Shown in pieces: positions 1-9,450 of a stretch of 64,000 nucleotides of DNA (positions are counted from its first letter, which is position 1; every line of letters starts with the position of its first letter). The DNA comes from Nostoc sp. NMS9 (GTDB lineage: Bacteria > Cyanobacteriota > Cyanobacteriia > Cyanobacteriales > Nostocaceae). A program made the translations under genes and the position numbers. The stretch covers positions 25,613 through 89,612 of the forward strand of contig NZ_JABXKL010000048.1 of the NCBI RefSeq assembly GCF_017114995.1. Direction: 5' to 3'. The notes beneath the pieces were generated by a model. The model saw nothing but the letters and a program-made list of their open reading frames with translations. It was not told where the DNA came from and made no database searches.

Positions 1-689
1 AGCAACCACAATTGCCCATTGTCAGCAAAGCCCATGTTTTCTACTCGCCTAGAACTATTGCGGTTATGGGGAACCCAAGCATCTTGCCCTGGTTCCCAAG
101 TCGAGTAGAAGCTACCCTTAGCAGAAACAGCAACATATTTACCATCAGCAGAACGTTCTAAGTTACGCACCACACCCACTGCTGATTCCACCTGCGCTTT
201 CCAGTTTTTGCCGCCGTCTGTGGTCTTATATATGGCTCCCACATCAGTAGCCATTTCAGCTGTCTTGTCTGCTAGCGCCTTAACTGCGATCGGGCTACCT
301 GGTAGCTTTTCGCTCAGAGGAATACGCGACCAAGAAGCACCTTCATCAGTAGTATGCAATAACAGTCCAGGCTCTCCGGCAATCCAGCCTTCTTTACCTG
401 CAAAACTTACTGAGTCAAAGCGATACTTCTGCTCATCCAGTTGCAGTATTATTGGTTTCCAGGTATTACCACCGTCATTGGTTTCTAATAGGGTGGCATT
501 GCTACCGACTAAGTAGCCATGCTCAAGGTTATTAGTAAAAGCAATATCCAATAAATTCGAGTCTGTTGGCACAGAAATGACTTTCCAAGGGTTGTAGCTA
601 ACAGAGGGGACTTGGCCACAACCGATACACATGAGGACTACTATTAACAAGGCAAATATTCGTTGCCAACTTTTCACAATTGAATGCAT
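1..689 (-). CDS. ycf48: Ycf48/HCF136-like photosystem II assembly factor (3' end outside window)
   Basis: Reverse-strand frame open from an ATG at 689 to the window edge, so about 229 residues are visible and the C-terminus is missing. The N-terminus has a short basic stretch, a hydrophobic run and a Cys near residue 24 (CIGCGQ), which fits a lipoprotein signal. The body has repeated Asp-Gly-Gly-x-x-Trp blades (NDGGNTW, TDEGASW, TDGGKNW) typical of the Ycf48 beta-propeller, which binds precursor D1 on the lumenal side during PSII assembly. It lies just downstream of rubA on the same strand, the usual cyanobacterial order before psbEFLJ, which would lie beyond position 1. Confidence 0.93.
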   Translation of the reverse strand, partial: MHSIVKSWQRIFALLIVVLMCIGCGQVPSVSYNPWKVISVPTDSNLLDIAFTNNLEHGYLVGSNATLLETNDGGNTWKPIILQLDEQKYRFDSVSFAGKEGWIAGEPGLLLHTTDEGASWSRIPLSEKLPGSPIAVKALADKTAEMATDVGAIYKTTDGGKNWKAQVESAVGVVRNLERSADGKYVAVSAKGSFYSTWEPGQDAWVPHNRNSSRRVENMGFADNGQLWL

Positions 690-770
690 CAGTATTTCTT
701 AGTTATTTCTAAATTTTTGTAGGAGTTGGCAGCCAGGATGCTGTACAATCCTGGGTTTTTCATTTTGAAT

Positions 771-858
771 TTTGTTAGCGTAGCGTTAGCGAGTCCGCGT
801 ACTCTTACAGAGAAGCAAGCTACGCTTTTAGCGTCTCGTAGAGAGCGTCATTTTGAAT
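771..858. repeat. dispersed palindromic repeat, copy 1
   Basis: An AGCGTTAGCGAGTCCGCG...GCGTCTCGTAGAGAGCG type element between ycf48 and rubA. Near-identical or partial copies occur at 7514-7579 (inside a gene), 12574-12640 (inverted), 16480-16504, near 24600 and near 36100. It is a mobile-like short repeat of unknown function, common in Nostoc intergenic DNA. Confidence 0.75.
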
Positions 859-871
859 TGCTTAAGGGCTG

Positions 872-1207
872 TTATTGTAAGCCGTAGAGACTGATAAAAA
901 ACAAGAAGCCAAGAGCCAAAGCACCAAAAATTAGGATATTCTTTTGGGTTGGCGTTAGGTTGTTGACACCTAAACCGTAACCGAGATTTTCTTTGAAGCC
1001 GGATGCAGTACCGGCAGGGCCGATGTTGGCAAAAGCGGTCTTCTTAGCACTACAAACTGGACAGCGCCAATTTATGGGCAGTTCTGCAAAGGTTGTCCCT
1101 GAAGGAATATCATCTTTGTCGTCTCCCTTTTCGGGTTCGTAAACATAACCGCAGGCGCGACACTCGTAGCGGTCTAACACCGTAGTCTCAACAGCTGGTT
1201 CGCTCAT
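872..1207 (-). CDS. rubA: membrane-anchored rubredoxin RubA
   Basis: 111 residues from an ATG at 1207; the frame is open further upstream to 1288, but homology begins at MSEPAVETT. Two CxxC pairs (C16/C19 in CRAC, C49/C52 in CPVC) form the rubredoxin iron site. A C-terminal hydrophobic segment at about residues 90-108 would anchor it in the thylakoid. RubA-type rubredoxins are needed for photosystem assembly in cyanobacteria and plastids. The next gene on the strand is ycf48, 183 bp away across a repeat, so the two may be co-transcribed. No clear Shine-Dalgarno is seen before the chosen start. Confidence 0.93.
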   Translation of the reverse strand: MSEPAVETTVLDRYECRACGYVYEPEKGDDKDDIPSGTTFAELPINWRCPVCSAKKTAFANIGPAGTASGFKENLGYGLGVNNLTPTQKNILIFGALALGFLFFISLYGLQ

Positions 1208-1288
1208 GGCTAAAGCCTCGCAAAGGAGAAATCTTAAATATACGTTAAAAATTATGACATAATTGTTAGACTTTTCTATCACTAGCAA

Positions 1289-1595
1289 AAGCGAATCAAA
1301 TACCTGAAATGCGTCTGTTTCCCAGATTTCAGAAAAACCAAACAGATATAATGTAAAAGAAAGTTACGCAGTTAAGGGATTAGGCATGGGGCATTGGGCA
1401 TTGGGGCATTGGGTATGGGGCACAAGAGGCAGAGGTGCAAAGGGGCAGAGAGGCAGAGGGGAAAGAACTTGTACAAGAACTCTCCTCTGCTCCCCTACTC
1501 CCCTGCTCCCCCACTCCTAAATCCCTAATCTCTAGTCGTCAGTACCCAATCTCTACTCACTACTTAAAATACTCCATAAGCGGTAGATACTCATT
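1289..1595. other. intergenic region between rubA and ndhC with low-complexity tracts
   Basis: Divergent promoter region. It contains GGGCATTGGG-type tandem words (about 1388-1425) and a purine-rich GGCAGAGG tract followed by a CTCCCC-rich tract (about 1430-1515). No supported gene. Confidence 0.6.
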
Positions 1596-1958
1596 GTGTT
1601 TGTCCTCAGCGGTTACGAGTACCTTCTAGGCTTCTTCATCATCTGTAGCCTAGTACCTGCCTTAGCGCTCTCAGCTTCCAAGCTCCTACGACCCAGTGGT
1701 TACAGCCCAGAACGTCGCACCACTTATGAATCTGGCATGGAACCCATCGGGGGAGCCTGGATTCAGTTCAACATCCGCTACTACATGTTTGCTCTGGTCT
1801 TCGTCGTCTTTGATGTGGAGACTGTATTCTTGTATCCTTGGGCGGTAGCTTTCCACCGTTTGGGGCTATTGGCTTTTATTGAAGCGCTAGTCTTTATTGC
1901 AATTCTTGTAGTCGCTTTAGTTTACGCATGGCGTAAAGGAGCTTTGGAATGGTCTTGA
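1596..1958 (+). CDS. ndhC: NAD(P)H-quinone oxidoreductase subunit 3 (NdhC)
   Basis: 120 residues from a GTG start, the family length. Three hydrophobic segments and the conserved loop [15 protein letters not shown] followed by [18 protein letters not shown] identify the ND3/NuoA family. It is a membrane-arm subunit of thylakoid NDH-1, which serves respiration and cyclic electron flow around PSI. It overlaps ndhK by 10 bp and heads the ndhC-ndhK-ndhJ operon, the canonical cyanobacterial and plastid order. Confidence 0.97.
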   Translation: MFVLSGYEYLLGFFIICSLVPALALSASKLLRPSGYSPERRTTYESGMEPIGGAWIQFNIRYYMFALVFVVFDVETVFLYPWAVAFHRLGLLAFIEALVFIAILVVALVYAWRKGALEWS

Positions 1959-2686
1959 ATTCTAACTTAACAACCCAGGGTAAAGAACGAATCATCAACC
2001 CCATTGAGCGTACCAATGTCACTCAAGACCTTTCAGAAAACGTCATTTTGACGACGGTTGATGACCTCTACGACTGGGCGCGGCTTTCTAGTTTGTGGCC
2101 GTTGCTGTTTGGTACTGCTTGCTGCTTTATTGAGTTTGCAGCTTTAATTGGTTCCCGATTTGATTTTGACCGTTTTGGACTAATTCCCCGTTCTAGCCCC
2201 CGCCAAGCCGATTTAATTATTACGGCAGGGACTATTACGATGAAGATGGCTCCGCAACTGGTGCGTCTTTACGAACAAATGCCAGAGCCAAAGTATGTAA
2301 TTGCAATGGGAGCTTGTACAATTACTGGCGGGATGTTCAGCGTTGATTCCCCTACAGCAGTGCGCGGCGTCGATAAACTGATTCCTGTGGATGTGTACTT
2401 ACCTGGTTGTCCTCCTCGCCCAGAAGCAATTATCGACGCAATCATTAAGCTGCGGAAAAAAATCTCCAATGAATCGATGCAAGAGCGGGATAAAATTAAG
2501 CAAACTCACCGCTATTACAGCACGACTCATAACCTGAAGCCAGTAGAAGAAATCTTAACTGGTAAGTATTTGCAGTCAGCAACTCGCTCTGCACCACCGA
2601 AGGAATTGGCGGAAGCAATCGGTATGCCAATACCACCTGCACTGCTGACAGAAAAGGCGCAAAAGGAGGAACAAACCCGTGGCTGA
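1949..2686 (+). CDS. ndhK: NAD(P)H-quinone oxidoreductase subunit K (NdhK)
   Basis: 245 residues. The N2 4Fe-4S cluster ligands are all present: adjacent C58-C59 (GTACCFIEF), C123 (GACTITGG) and C154 (PGCPPRP). The protein belongs to the connecting module of NDH-1. The start overlaps the end of ndhC and the end overlaps ndhJ by 8 bp, indicating translational coupling within one operon. The Gln/Lys-rich C-terminal tail after about residue 175 is usual in cyanobacterial NdhK. Confidence 0.97.
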   Translation: MVLNSNLTTQGKERIINPIERTNVTQDLSENVILTTVDDLYDWARLSSLWPLLFGTACCFIEFAALIGSRFDFDRFGLIPRSSPRQADLIITAGTITMKMAPQLVRLYEQMPEPKYVIAMGACTITGGMFSVDSPTAVRGVDKLIPVDVYLPGCPPRPEAIIDAIIKLRKKISNESMQERDKIKQTHRYYSTTHNLKPVEEILTGKYLQSATRSAPPKELAEAIGMPIPPALLTEKAQKEEQTRG

Positions 2687-3209
2687 AGAAGAATCTAAAC
2701 CAGTACCAGCAGCGAAAGAAGAGTCATTGGTACAAGCGGGTAAAGTTTCCCAGTGGTTGACGGAAAATGGCTTTGACCATGAGTTTTTAGCACCAGACAA
2801 GAATGGTGTAGAGATAATTAAGGTGGCGGCAGATTTCTTGCTTCCCACCGCTACAGCTCTTTATGCCTACGGGTTTAATTATCTCCAGTTTCAAGGTGGT
2901 GTTGACCTTGGCCCAGGACAGGAATTGGTAAGTGTGTATCACTTGATTAAAGTCGGCGATAATAGCGATCGCCCCGAAGAAGTTCGAGTTAAAGTGTTCT
3001 TACCACGGGAAAATCCTGTAGTGCCTTCTGTATACTGGATTTGGAAGACCGCAGATTGGCAAGAGCGCGAGTCTTACGATATGTTCGGCATTATCTACGA
3101 AGGACACCCAAATCTCAAGCGGCTTTTGATGCCGGAAGATTGGGTAGGTTGGCCTTTGCGGAAGGATTACATCTCGCCTGATTTTTATGAGTTGCAAGAC
3201 GCTTATTAG
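2679..3209 (+). CDS. ndhJ: NAD(P)H-quinone oxidoreductase subunit J (NdhJ)
   Basis: 176 residues from a GTG at 2679, preceded by a strong AAAAGGAGGA ribosome-binding site at 2661-2670 that lies inside ndhK. The signature DREx-like region appears as [29 protein letters not shown], and the C-terminus has LRKDY, both typical of the NuoC/ND9/NdhJ 30-kDa subunit. It ends the ndhCKJ operon; a terminator-like hairpin follows at 3275-3304. Confidence 0.97.
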   Translation: MAEEESKPVPAAKEESLVQAGKVSQWLTENGFDHEFLAPDKNGVEIIKVAADFLLPTATALYAYGFNYLQFQGGVDLGPGQELVSVYHLIKVGDNSDRPEEVRVKVFLPRENPVVPSVYWIWKTADWQERESYDMFGIIYEGHPNLKRLLMPEDWVGWPLRKDYISPDFYELQDAY

Positions 3210-3274
3210 AGATTGCTGAATAGAGACGCGATGAATCGCGTCTGTACAATATAGTGCTGAGTTTCGGCAGTGAT

Positions 3275-3313
3275 TAACCCCTTTCCGGTGGCGGAGAGGG
3301 GTTATGTTTTTGG
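3275..3313 (+). terminator. hairpin after ndhJ
   Basis: TAACCCCTTTC pairs with GAGAGGGGTTA (one mismatch) around a GC-rich loop, followed by TGTTTTTGG. It fits a rho-independent terminator for ndhCKJ. Confidence 0.7.
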
Positions 3314-3393
3314 TGTTTCATGTAAAGTTAGTTGACAAAATTTGCTGTAATTCATTGACTGTATTTACAGTTTTATAGCAATAGCCAGATAAG

Positions 3394-4038
3394 TTAGGAC
3401 GCTAAACGTAAGACATATTCCATCGTTTCTCGAAGAGAATCAAAGTGCTGAAGTTGTTTGCGAATTCGACTTTTCAACCACGACCAGCATTTCTCAATTT
3501 TGTTGAGGTCTGGGGAATAAGGTGGTAAATATAAGATTTCACACTCAGCATCTCGAATCAACTGTTCAATATGTCCACCTTTGTGAAAAGTGGCATTGTC
3601 CATGATCACAACTTGCCCTGGTTTAAGTACAGGTACTAAGCACGTTTCCACCCAGGTCTATATCCTTTTAATTGTTTCAGTGCTGACTTCAATATTCCAT
3701 TCGGCTTTAATTTTTTGTAGCGTCTTTTTTAATTGCCTTGGTTCTTGTTTTACCCACTCTCTAATTTCTGATTCTTGTTCTGGCTTAAATATTCGTTTTC
3801 TGCCTCTTCCTCGCTTATTATACAGTCCGAGCATTCCCTCTGATTCCCAACGATTTATCCAGTTATATATTGTCTTATAACTAACATTAAATATTTGGAG
3901 CAATTCTTCTACATTGACTCCCTGAGAGGCGAAAATTAAAAAATGCGCTCTTTGGCTTACCTGATGATATCGACTCTGGCGATAGATTCGCTCCAGTAGT
4001 TTCAAAGAAAGAGGATTTATTTCTCTTAAAAAAATCAT
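3394..4038 (-). pseudogene. IS630-family transposase relic (internal deletion plus stop)
   Basis: Reading from 4038 downward, 126 codons encode the N-terminal helix-turn-helix half (SQRAHFLIFASQGV, FNVSYKTIYNWINRWESEG, RGRGRKR) and end at a TAG at 3658-3660. The same frame then continues without shift as TWVETCLVPVLKPGQVVIMDNATFHKGG, the second catalytic Asp region, and YLPPYSPDLNKIEKCWSWLK, the third acidic residue region. The segment that normally carries the first catalytic Asp, roughly 80-90 residues in this family, is absent. Terminal inverted repeats could not be assigned. The element is not expected to be active. Confidence 0.88.
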
Positions 4039-4583
4039 TTAATCCCTTAACTAATATGTAATTTACCCCTGGTATATTTTAATATTTAATTTGTGTAATT
4101 AATTTTGTTTAATTACTTATCTGTGGGGTTGCGACTATTACCGCAAGGCGGAATTAAAATAATGCTTTTTAGCGCCGTGTGCAACTTTCTTTCAAACCTA
4201 ACCCCCAGGCTCTTGCCTGTAAGGGAAGGGGAGCAAGAATCAAAGCCTCTCGACCTTTCGGGCCTACGGTGTACACACAAGTCTAAATTACCCCACCCTA
4301 ACCCTCCCCTTGGAAAGGGGAGGGAACAAGATTTCTTATTTTCCCCCTTTATAAGCTATCCATTATAAGCATATTTCTTAACACAAAAGTTGACAGAAGT
4401 AAGTAGCTATATATCAGAAGAGGAAGATGAAAAAAGCACCAGTTATTCTGGAAAATGGACATGAGAATCAACAGAACTTCAAAAAGTATGATGATCTCAT
4501 AACTAACTCGGCGTAAAAAACTAATTATCGGGAATGTTAGAGCAAAAACACTAGAACAAACTGACGAGAAGATGAAGCAATAA
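4039..4583. other. intergenic region with repeat debris
   Basis: No supported gene. It contains the dispersed word AACCCCCAGGCTCTTGCCTG (about 4199-4220) and a CCCCACCCTAACCCTCCCCTTGG...CCAAGG-like palindromic element (about 4291-4325) that recurs near 45602-45655. Short open frames here are repeat-derived. Confidence 0.6.
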
Positions 4584-4929
4584 TTAACTATTGAGAGACT
4601 GACAAACAAGCCAACCCTCAACCAGATCATGTAATCGACTCAATCCACGCCAGAGAACTTTCACACCAGGAAAGCCATCGCTTTTGCGACCTAAAAACCC
4701 ACCCAATCGAGCAATCCAATCGACAATTTCAGCGAGGGTCGGTGGTACTGTATGAGGATAGAGTTGGTGATGAATGGCTGCATAGAGGACTTGCTTCTGG
4801 TTTAGCACTTAAATTTTCGACTATTTTAATCAACCTTTTGGTTCTTCTTTTGTCCCCTAATTCCATTGTTTCTAGTTCTTGTGTGATCCATTCTTCTATC
4901 TGCTGACTAAGGTAAGGCTCTGTTTCTTG
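4584..4929 (-). pseudogene. IS4/Tn5-type transposase relic (N-terminus joined to C-terminus, out of frame)
   Basis: From 4929 down to about 4800 the minus strand encodes an N-terminal piece with IEEWITQELETMELGDKRR and TKRLIKIVENLSAKPEAS, the start of Tn5-like transposases. At an AAGCAAG junction near 4796-4802 it jumps directly, in another frame, to the C-terminal piece (YAAIHHQLYPHTVPPTLAE, VDWIARLGGFLGRKSDG, GVKVLWRGLSRLHDLVEGW). The whole catalytic core is missing. The relic abuts the truncated uma2 gene at 4993, so the insertion probably destroyed that gene's 5' end. Confidence 0.8.
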
Positions 4930-4992
4930 CTATAGAAACTCACAGTCTCTCCCTTTTGTCAACTTTTCTGTTAAGAAAGATGTTTATAATAG

Positions 4993-5526
4993 ATAGCGGG
5001 AAACCTGACTATCTATTACTGTACGCAACAACTAAAATCAAGACACCTTAGTAGCCCAGACTTTTTTGTAGTATTAGAAACAGAACGTAAAATCCGGAAA
5101 AGTTGGGTAGTGTGGGAAGAATATGGCAAATATCCCCATGTCGTTGTAGAAATTATGTCGGAATCAACAGCCCAAACAGACAAAGGTATAAAGAAAAAAA
5201 TTTATCAAGATACTTTTCGCGCACCGTATTATTTTTGGTTTGACCCATATACATTAGAATTTGCGGGATTTCATTTAGGAGATGGAAAATATCAACCTTT
5301 ACAAGCGAATGCACAAGGGCATTTGTGGAGTAAACAATTAGGGTTATATTTGGGAATTCATCAGGAATTATTGCGTCGGTTCACACCTGATGGACAATTA
5401 GTTCTGACACCTGAAGAAACCATCGTGCAGGCGCAAGAAACCATAGTAAAAGCACAAGCGCAAGAAAGAGTAGAACGTTTGGCAGCAAAACTGCGGGAAT
5501 TAAATATCGATCCAGATACAATTTAG
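4993..5526 (+). pseudogene. Uma2-family (DUF820) endonuclease-like gene, 5'-truncated
   Basis: The frame is open from just after a TAG at 4990-4992 and shows family sequence at once (GNLTIYYCTQQLKSRHLSSP, DFFVVLETER, KSWVVWEEYGKYPHVVVEI), continuing to a normal end (TPEETIVQAQETIVKAQAQE, RLAAKLRELNIDPDTI). The first quarter of the usual Uma2 protein is missing. The first start codons in the remaining frame (for example GTG at 5110) would give a fragment of about 138 residues. Uma2 proteins have a PD-(D/E)xK-like fold and unclear function. The upstream boundary coincides with the IS4-type relic. Confidence 0.82.
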
Positions 5527-5547
5527 ACTACTGCGATCGCATTATGA

Positions 5548-6131
5548 TTATTCTTCTATTTCAAAATTAACTCCTTGATAAATATCGCTGAAGAAAATTT
5601 GAAAACCTATTGATTTTAATGATAATACAGCATCTACTGATTCGTATTCAGTTAATACCCATTGCCCTTTAGCATTTTTATTAAACTGCTCAACAAAATA
5701 TTCATATTGATTAATCATAATATATTCTTTGAGTTCGAAATAGAACGATAAAATCTAAATTTATTAGTTCGATCGTGATTCTCTGTCGATTTAGATAATA
5801 CTTCCACAATCATTATGGGATTGGTGACTGTAGTAGTACCAGTTCCCTCATATATTGGTTCTCCCTGAATAAGCATGACATCAGAATAAGTGTAGATACG
5901 ATAACGCTGTATCCACAATTTGACATCACCTATGTAGATTTTGTAATTTTTACCCCGCATCGTAAATTTAAAATTGGCGTAAAAATTACGTGCAATTTCA
6001 TTGTGATTAGTCGTACCACCAGCTATAGGAATTATTTCCCCGTCTTTATATTCATTTTTGGATTCTGATGTCTCCTCTAGTTGTAAATATTCCTCTGGAC
6101 TGTAGGATTTTTTCGGTGTTTGTGTTTGCAT
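5548..6131 (-). pseudogene. Uma2-family (DUF820) protein with a frameshift
   Basis: From the ATG at 6131 the protein starts in normal Uma2 fashion (KKSYSPEEYLQLEETSESKN, EYKDGEIIPIAGGTTNHNEI) and proceeds to VEVLSKSTENHDRTNKFRFY. Near 5745-5755 the frame is lost and the protein would end at 5715. In another frame the family sequence continues (LKEYIMINQYEYFVEQF, GQWVLTEYESVDAVLSLKSI, FQIFFSDIYQGVNFEIEE) to a TAA at 5548-5550. A single indel near 5750 would restore a full protein of about 190 residues. It may be a real pseudogene or a sequencing error. Confidence 0.8.
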
Positions 6132-6156
6132 AAAAACCAGATGTGTGAAATATAAA

Positions 6157-8919
6157 TTAATGAGGATAATGCTTGGCTAAAAACTCTTCAGCTTCTCTGT
6201 GATCTTTAATTACTCCATCTAAGGTAGCAGCAAGCATATCATCTAATATTTTTCGATACTGGGGCCCTGGTTTGTAACCAAGTTTCTTTAAATCATTGCC
6301 ATTCAGTAGTGGCTGCACATTAGCCCAAACAGTTAAATATTCCCAAATCTGATGTCTAAGCGATCGCGGACTTTGCACAGCGATTAAAATCAGCATTGGT
6401 AAATCGTACTGTCGCAACAACTGCATTACTTGACTAGGACTTTGACACTTAGGTAAAGATTCCATTACTTCAGTTTGAGCAAAAGCCAAGTTTTGTAAGC
6501 GTTTAATGGCATCTTCTTGCAATTGCAGATTTTTTGCTACTTTCGTCCGATATTGTGGTGCTAGATGGGCGATTAACGCTTCTAAACGCATTTCCCAATG
6601 AATGAGGGTTGGTTGCGGGTCAAATCGCCGCAAACAGCGTTCTAGCAAACGTAATTGTCGCAGGAGTTCTGCGTCTAGCTTCAGGGTAGGATGGATGCAT
6701 TGCAATGCCTCTAAGTTATCGAGTAACTGTAAAGCTGATTTCCAGTAGGTGGCTTCTAGGATGTGTTTTAATTCTGTTTTTAGTCGAGTTTGCAGGGCTG
6801 GAGTTCTGCTATTCTCTTGAGCAGTGCGATCGTAAACACCACTGTTGATGGCATAGCGGATAAACTCTTCAGTTTGCGATTCTATCTGAAATCCGAAGCG
6901 CACGGCAAAGCGCACGCCACGAAAAATACGGGTGGGGTCTTCAATAAAGCTATTAGCGTGTAAAACCCGAATTTGTTTAGCTTGTAAATCTAGTAATCCA
7001 CCAAAAAAATCGAGTAATTCACCAGTACGAGGGGAAGTCAGGCGCAAGGCAAGGGCGTTGATGGTAAAATCTCGGCGATACAAATCTTGACGAATGGAAC
7101 TCGCCTCAACTTCTGGATTTGCGGCTGGATAAGGATAGAATTCTGTTCTAGCAGTGGCAATATCTACCCATAGAGAATCTAATTCTGGGTCTTTGTGCCA
7201 CAACAAAGCCGCAGTTTGAAAAGCCCCGTGGATTTCTAAGCGAGCCATAGGGTAAAGTTGTTGGAGTGCCTTTGCTAATTCCACACCAGCACCGACATCT
7301 GCTGATTTATGAAAGCCATCAACCACGAGATCGATATCTTTAATCATCAAAGTGCCCGCTACTGCTTCTGTTAATAGCAAATCCCGCACCGCACCGCCCA
7401 CTAGATAAAGATGCCAACCCCGTTTTTCTGCCTCTTGCGATGCTGTAGTGAGTAATTGCCACAGTTGTGGAGCAAGGCGATTTTGCAATTCAGTCCTGAG
7501 AGGGGTTTTAAATTTTGTTAGCGCAGCGTTAGCGAGTCCGTGTTCGCGCAGCGTCTCGTAGAGAGCGTCATTTTGAATTTTGAATTTTTGCTCTCCCTCT
7601 TGGTCTTCATCTCTTTCTTGATGTAATTCCCGCAAGACATCAGTACGGGTGACAATGCCCATTAACTGCTCATTTTCCAACACTGGTAAGCGTCCGATAT
7701 CATAAGTCACCATCAGCGACTCAATTTGTGGCAATGTCGTATCTGGTGTAATCGTTTTGAGATTCTTAGTCATGTAGCCCTTGACTGGTGCATGACTAAA
7801 TCCGTGGTGTAAGGCGATATCAATATCCCGCCGCGAAATAATACCTACTAGTTGCCCTTGAGTATCGACTACAAACAAACCAGAGTGTCCATAGCGTAAT
7901 AAAATGCGCTGGGCTTCGGCAATTGTGGTTTCAGGCAGAATCGTGCGGACAGGAGAAGACATCAAATCCCTAGCAGTGAGGGGATGGGGAATTTGTGCTT
8001 TTACCCCGTCAAGGAGTTGTTTTAATATTGCCTGCGAATCAACTCCCCTCAGATTTAACGATGCGGCTTGCGAATGACCGCCGCCACCCAAGAGTTGGAA
8101 TAATAGGTTAAGATTCGTTTTGGGAATTTGTGATCGCCCAATTACAGTTAACCGTGAATCCCCTTCACCTAAAGGATACTCGTTAGCCAATAGTAGGGCA
8201 TCAATTTCGGTTAATTCTACAAGTTCCGATGCCAGACTCGATAGCCCCGGCACAAAACCATCTGTTTTCAGAGTTACCCAAGCAACCGTATATCCATGTA
8301 GACAGAGATATTCTAAACTTTCCAGTGCCTCAGTTAATAGCTGCTGCAATTGCGGAGATAATCCGGGGTCACGGTAGGTGGAAATTACTGATAAACTAGC
8401 CCCTTGTTCCATTAACCAAGCCAAAGCTAGGGCATCCCGTGGTGTGGACTGGTCATATGTCAAAGAGCCAGTGTCAACGTGGATACCCAAAGCCATTACA
8501 GTTGCTTCGGCAGGAGTCAAGGAAATTTCCTGTTGTTGCAATTGCTCGACGATTAAAGTTGTGGTGGCTCCTACTGAGTCAATATACGATCGGGTCGCGG
8601 GAATATCTGATTCTTGTCCTAAGTGATGGTCATAAACTATAATCTCTTTTAGACTAAGTAAATCTAACCACTCAGCAGCTTTACCCAAGCGATCGCGCTG
8701 TTGTGTATCCACCACAGTCAGAGAGCGAATTTTTTCTGGATTCACCGAACGGCGTTCAATCAGCGAATATTCATCCCGATGCAATGCTAAAAAATCCCGT
8801 ACAGGAGGATGAGAGCCGCCAGTTAGCACAATTTTGCTTCCCGATAGTAGGCGCGTTAACCCTACTGCTGCTCCTAATGCGTCAAAATCTGCTGTTGTGT
8901 GGCAAAGAATTAAATCCAT
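6157..8919 (-). CDS. DHH phosphoesterase / tandem CBS / tRNA nucleotidyltransferase-poly(A) polymerase fusion
   Basis: 920 residues. Residues about 1-310 form a DHH/DHHA1 module (LCHTTADFDALGAAVGL, VVDTQQRD, VYDHHLGQ, GGGGHSQAASLN). Residues about 317-430 form two CBS domains (LTARDLMSSPVRTI, VKGYMTKNLKTITPDTTLPQ). From about 480 onward is a class II nucleotidyltransferase head (LVGGAVRDLLL, DIDLVVDG, RRDFTINALAL, DPTRIFRGVRFAVRFGF). This multidomain architecture is known in cyanobacteria; the head domain adds nucleotides to RNA 3' ends (CC or A of tRNA CCA, or poly(A)), while the DHH module resembles nanoRNases. About 25 residues between CBS2 and the polymerase (KIQNDALYETLREHGLANAA) are encoded by a dispersed genomic repeat. 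Confidence 0.9.
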   Translation of the reverse strand: MDLILCHTTADFDALGAAVGLTRLLSGSKIVLTGGSHPPVRDFLALHRDEYSLIERRSVNPEKIRSLTVVDTQQRDRLGKAAEWLDLLSLKEIIVYDHHLGQESDIPATRSYIDSVGATTTLIVEQLQQQEISLTPAEATVMALGIHVDTGSLTYDQSTPRDALALAWLMEQGASLSVISTYRDPGLSPQLQQLLTEALESLEYLCLHGYTVAWVTLKTDGFVPGLSSLASELVELTEIDALLLANEYPLGEGDSRLTVIGRSQIPKTNLNLLFQLLGGGGHSQAASLNLRGVDSQAILKQLLDGVKAQIPHPLTARDLMSSPVRTILPETTIAEAQRILLRYGHSGLFVVDTQGQLVGIISRRDIDIALHHGFSHAPVKGYMTKNLKTITPDTTLPQIESLMVTYDIGRLPVLENEQLMGIVTRTDVLRELHQERDEDQEGEQKFKIQNDALYETLREHGLANAALTKFKTPLRTELQNRLAPQLWQLLTTASQEAEKRGWHLYLVGGAVRDLLLTEAVAGTLMIKDIDLVVDGFHKSADVGAGVELAKALQQLYPMARLEIHGAFQTAALLWHKDPELDSLWVDIATARTEFYPYPAANPEVEASSIRQDLYRRDFTINALALRLTSPRTGELLDFFGGLLDLQAKQIRVLHANSFIEDPTRIFRGVRFAVRFGFQIESQTEEFIRYAINSGVYDRTAQENSRTPALQTRLKTELKHILEATYWKSALQLLDNLEALQCIHPTLKLDAELLRQLRLLERCLRRFDPQPTLIHWEMRLEALIAHLAPQYRTKVAKNLQLQEDAIKRLQNLAFAQTEVMESLPKCQSPSQVMQLLRQYDLPMLILIAVQSPRSLRHQIWEYLTVWANVQPLLNGNDLKKLGYKPGPQYRKILDDMLAATLDGVIKDHREAEEFLAKHYPH
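7514..7579. repeat. dispersed repeat copy inside a coding sequence
   Basis: Near-copy of the element at 771-858 (same TTTGTTAGCG...GCGTTAGCGAGTCCG...GCGTCTCGTAGAGAGCGTCATTTTGAAT order, with an internal deletion). It reads through in frame as a linker of the DHH-CBS-polymerase protein. Confidence 0.8.
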
Positions 8920-9069
8920 AGTTAAGAGTTATTAGTCACTTGTACTTAGACAAAGGACAAATGACAAAAATGTTGCAATTTCTGTTAGCTTAAAAATAAT
9001 AAGAAAGTGTCAGTGTCGCCCTTTAGGATATTCTATCCTTAGTATTTCGCTGTATTGGGAGAAGCAAAA

Positions 9070-9258
9070 ATGACCATAATATTCCAATTTGCCTTGATAG
9101 GTTTAGTCTTGTTGTCTTTTGTCCTAGTTGTGGGCGTTCCGGTTGCTTACGCCACTCCCCAAAATTGGGGTGAATCTAAAAAACTGCTCTGGGTTGGTTC
9201 TGGGGTCTGGATTGGTTTGGTATTTTTAGTTGGTTTGTTAAACTTTTTTGTCGTGTAG
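9070..9258 (+). CDS. psbZ: photosystem II protein PsbZ (Ycf9)
   Basis: 62 residues from the ATG at 9070, with GGGAG at 9057-9061 as a ribosome-binding site; the open frame begins at an upstream TTG that is unlikely to be used. Two transmembrane helices flank the conserved [19 protein letters not shown] loop. PsbZ is a peripheral PSII core subunit that helps stabilise PSII supercomplexes. It is followed by ribH, as in other Nostoc genomes. Confidence 0.95.
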   Translation: MTIIFQFALIGLVLLSFVLVVGVPVAYATPQNWGESKKLLWVGSGVWIGLVFLVGLLNFFVV

Positions 9259-9450
9259 GTGACGGCTTCGCTCTGGCGCAAGCACATAATATAAGAACTA
9301 GAGGGGCAGAAAAGCCAAGGTCAAAGGTTAAGGGAAACAAGGGATTTTTTCTTTTTCCTACTAACTTCATCCTGACCGTGCTTTCCTGCTCCTCTACATT
9401 TAAATAAGAAATGTATATTGGCCAGAAGTATAGTTGATAAAGAGGCAGTC

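Noticed and set aside
4105..4368. 87-codon plus-strand open frame
   Set aside because: Encoded by dispersed CCCAGGCTCTTGCCTG and CCCTCCCCTTGG repeats; no homology.
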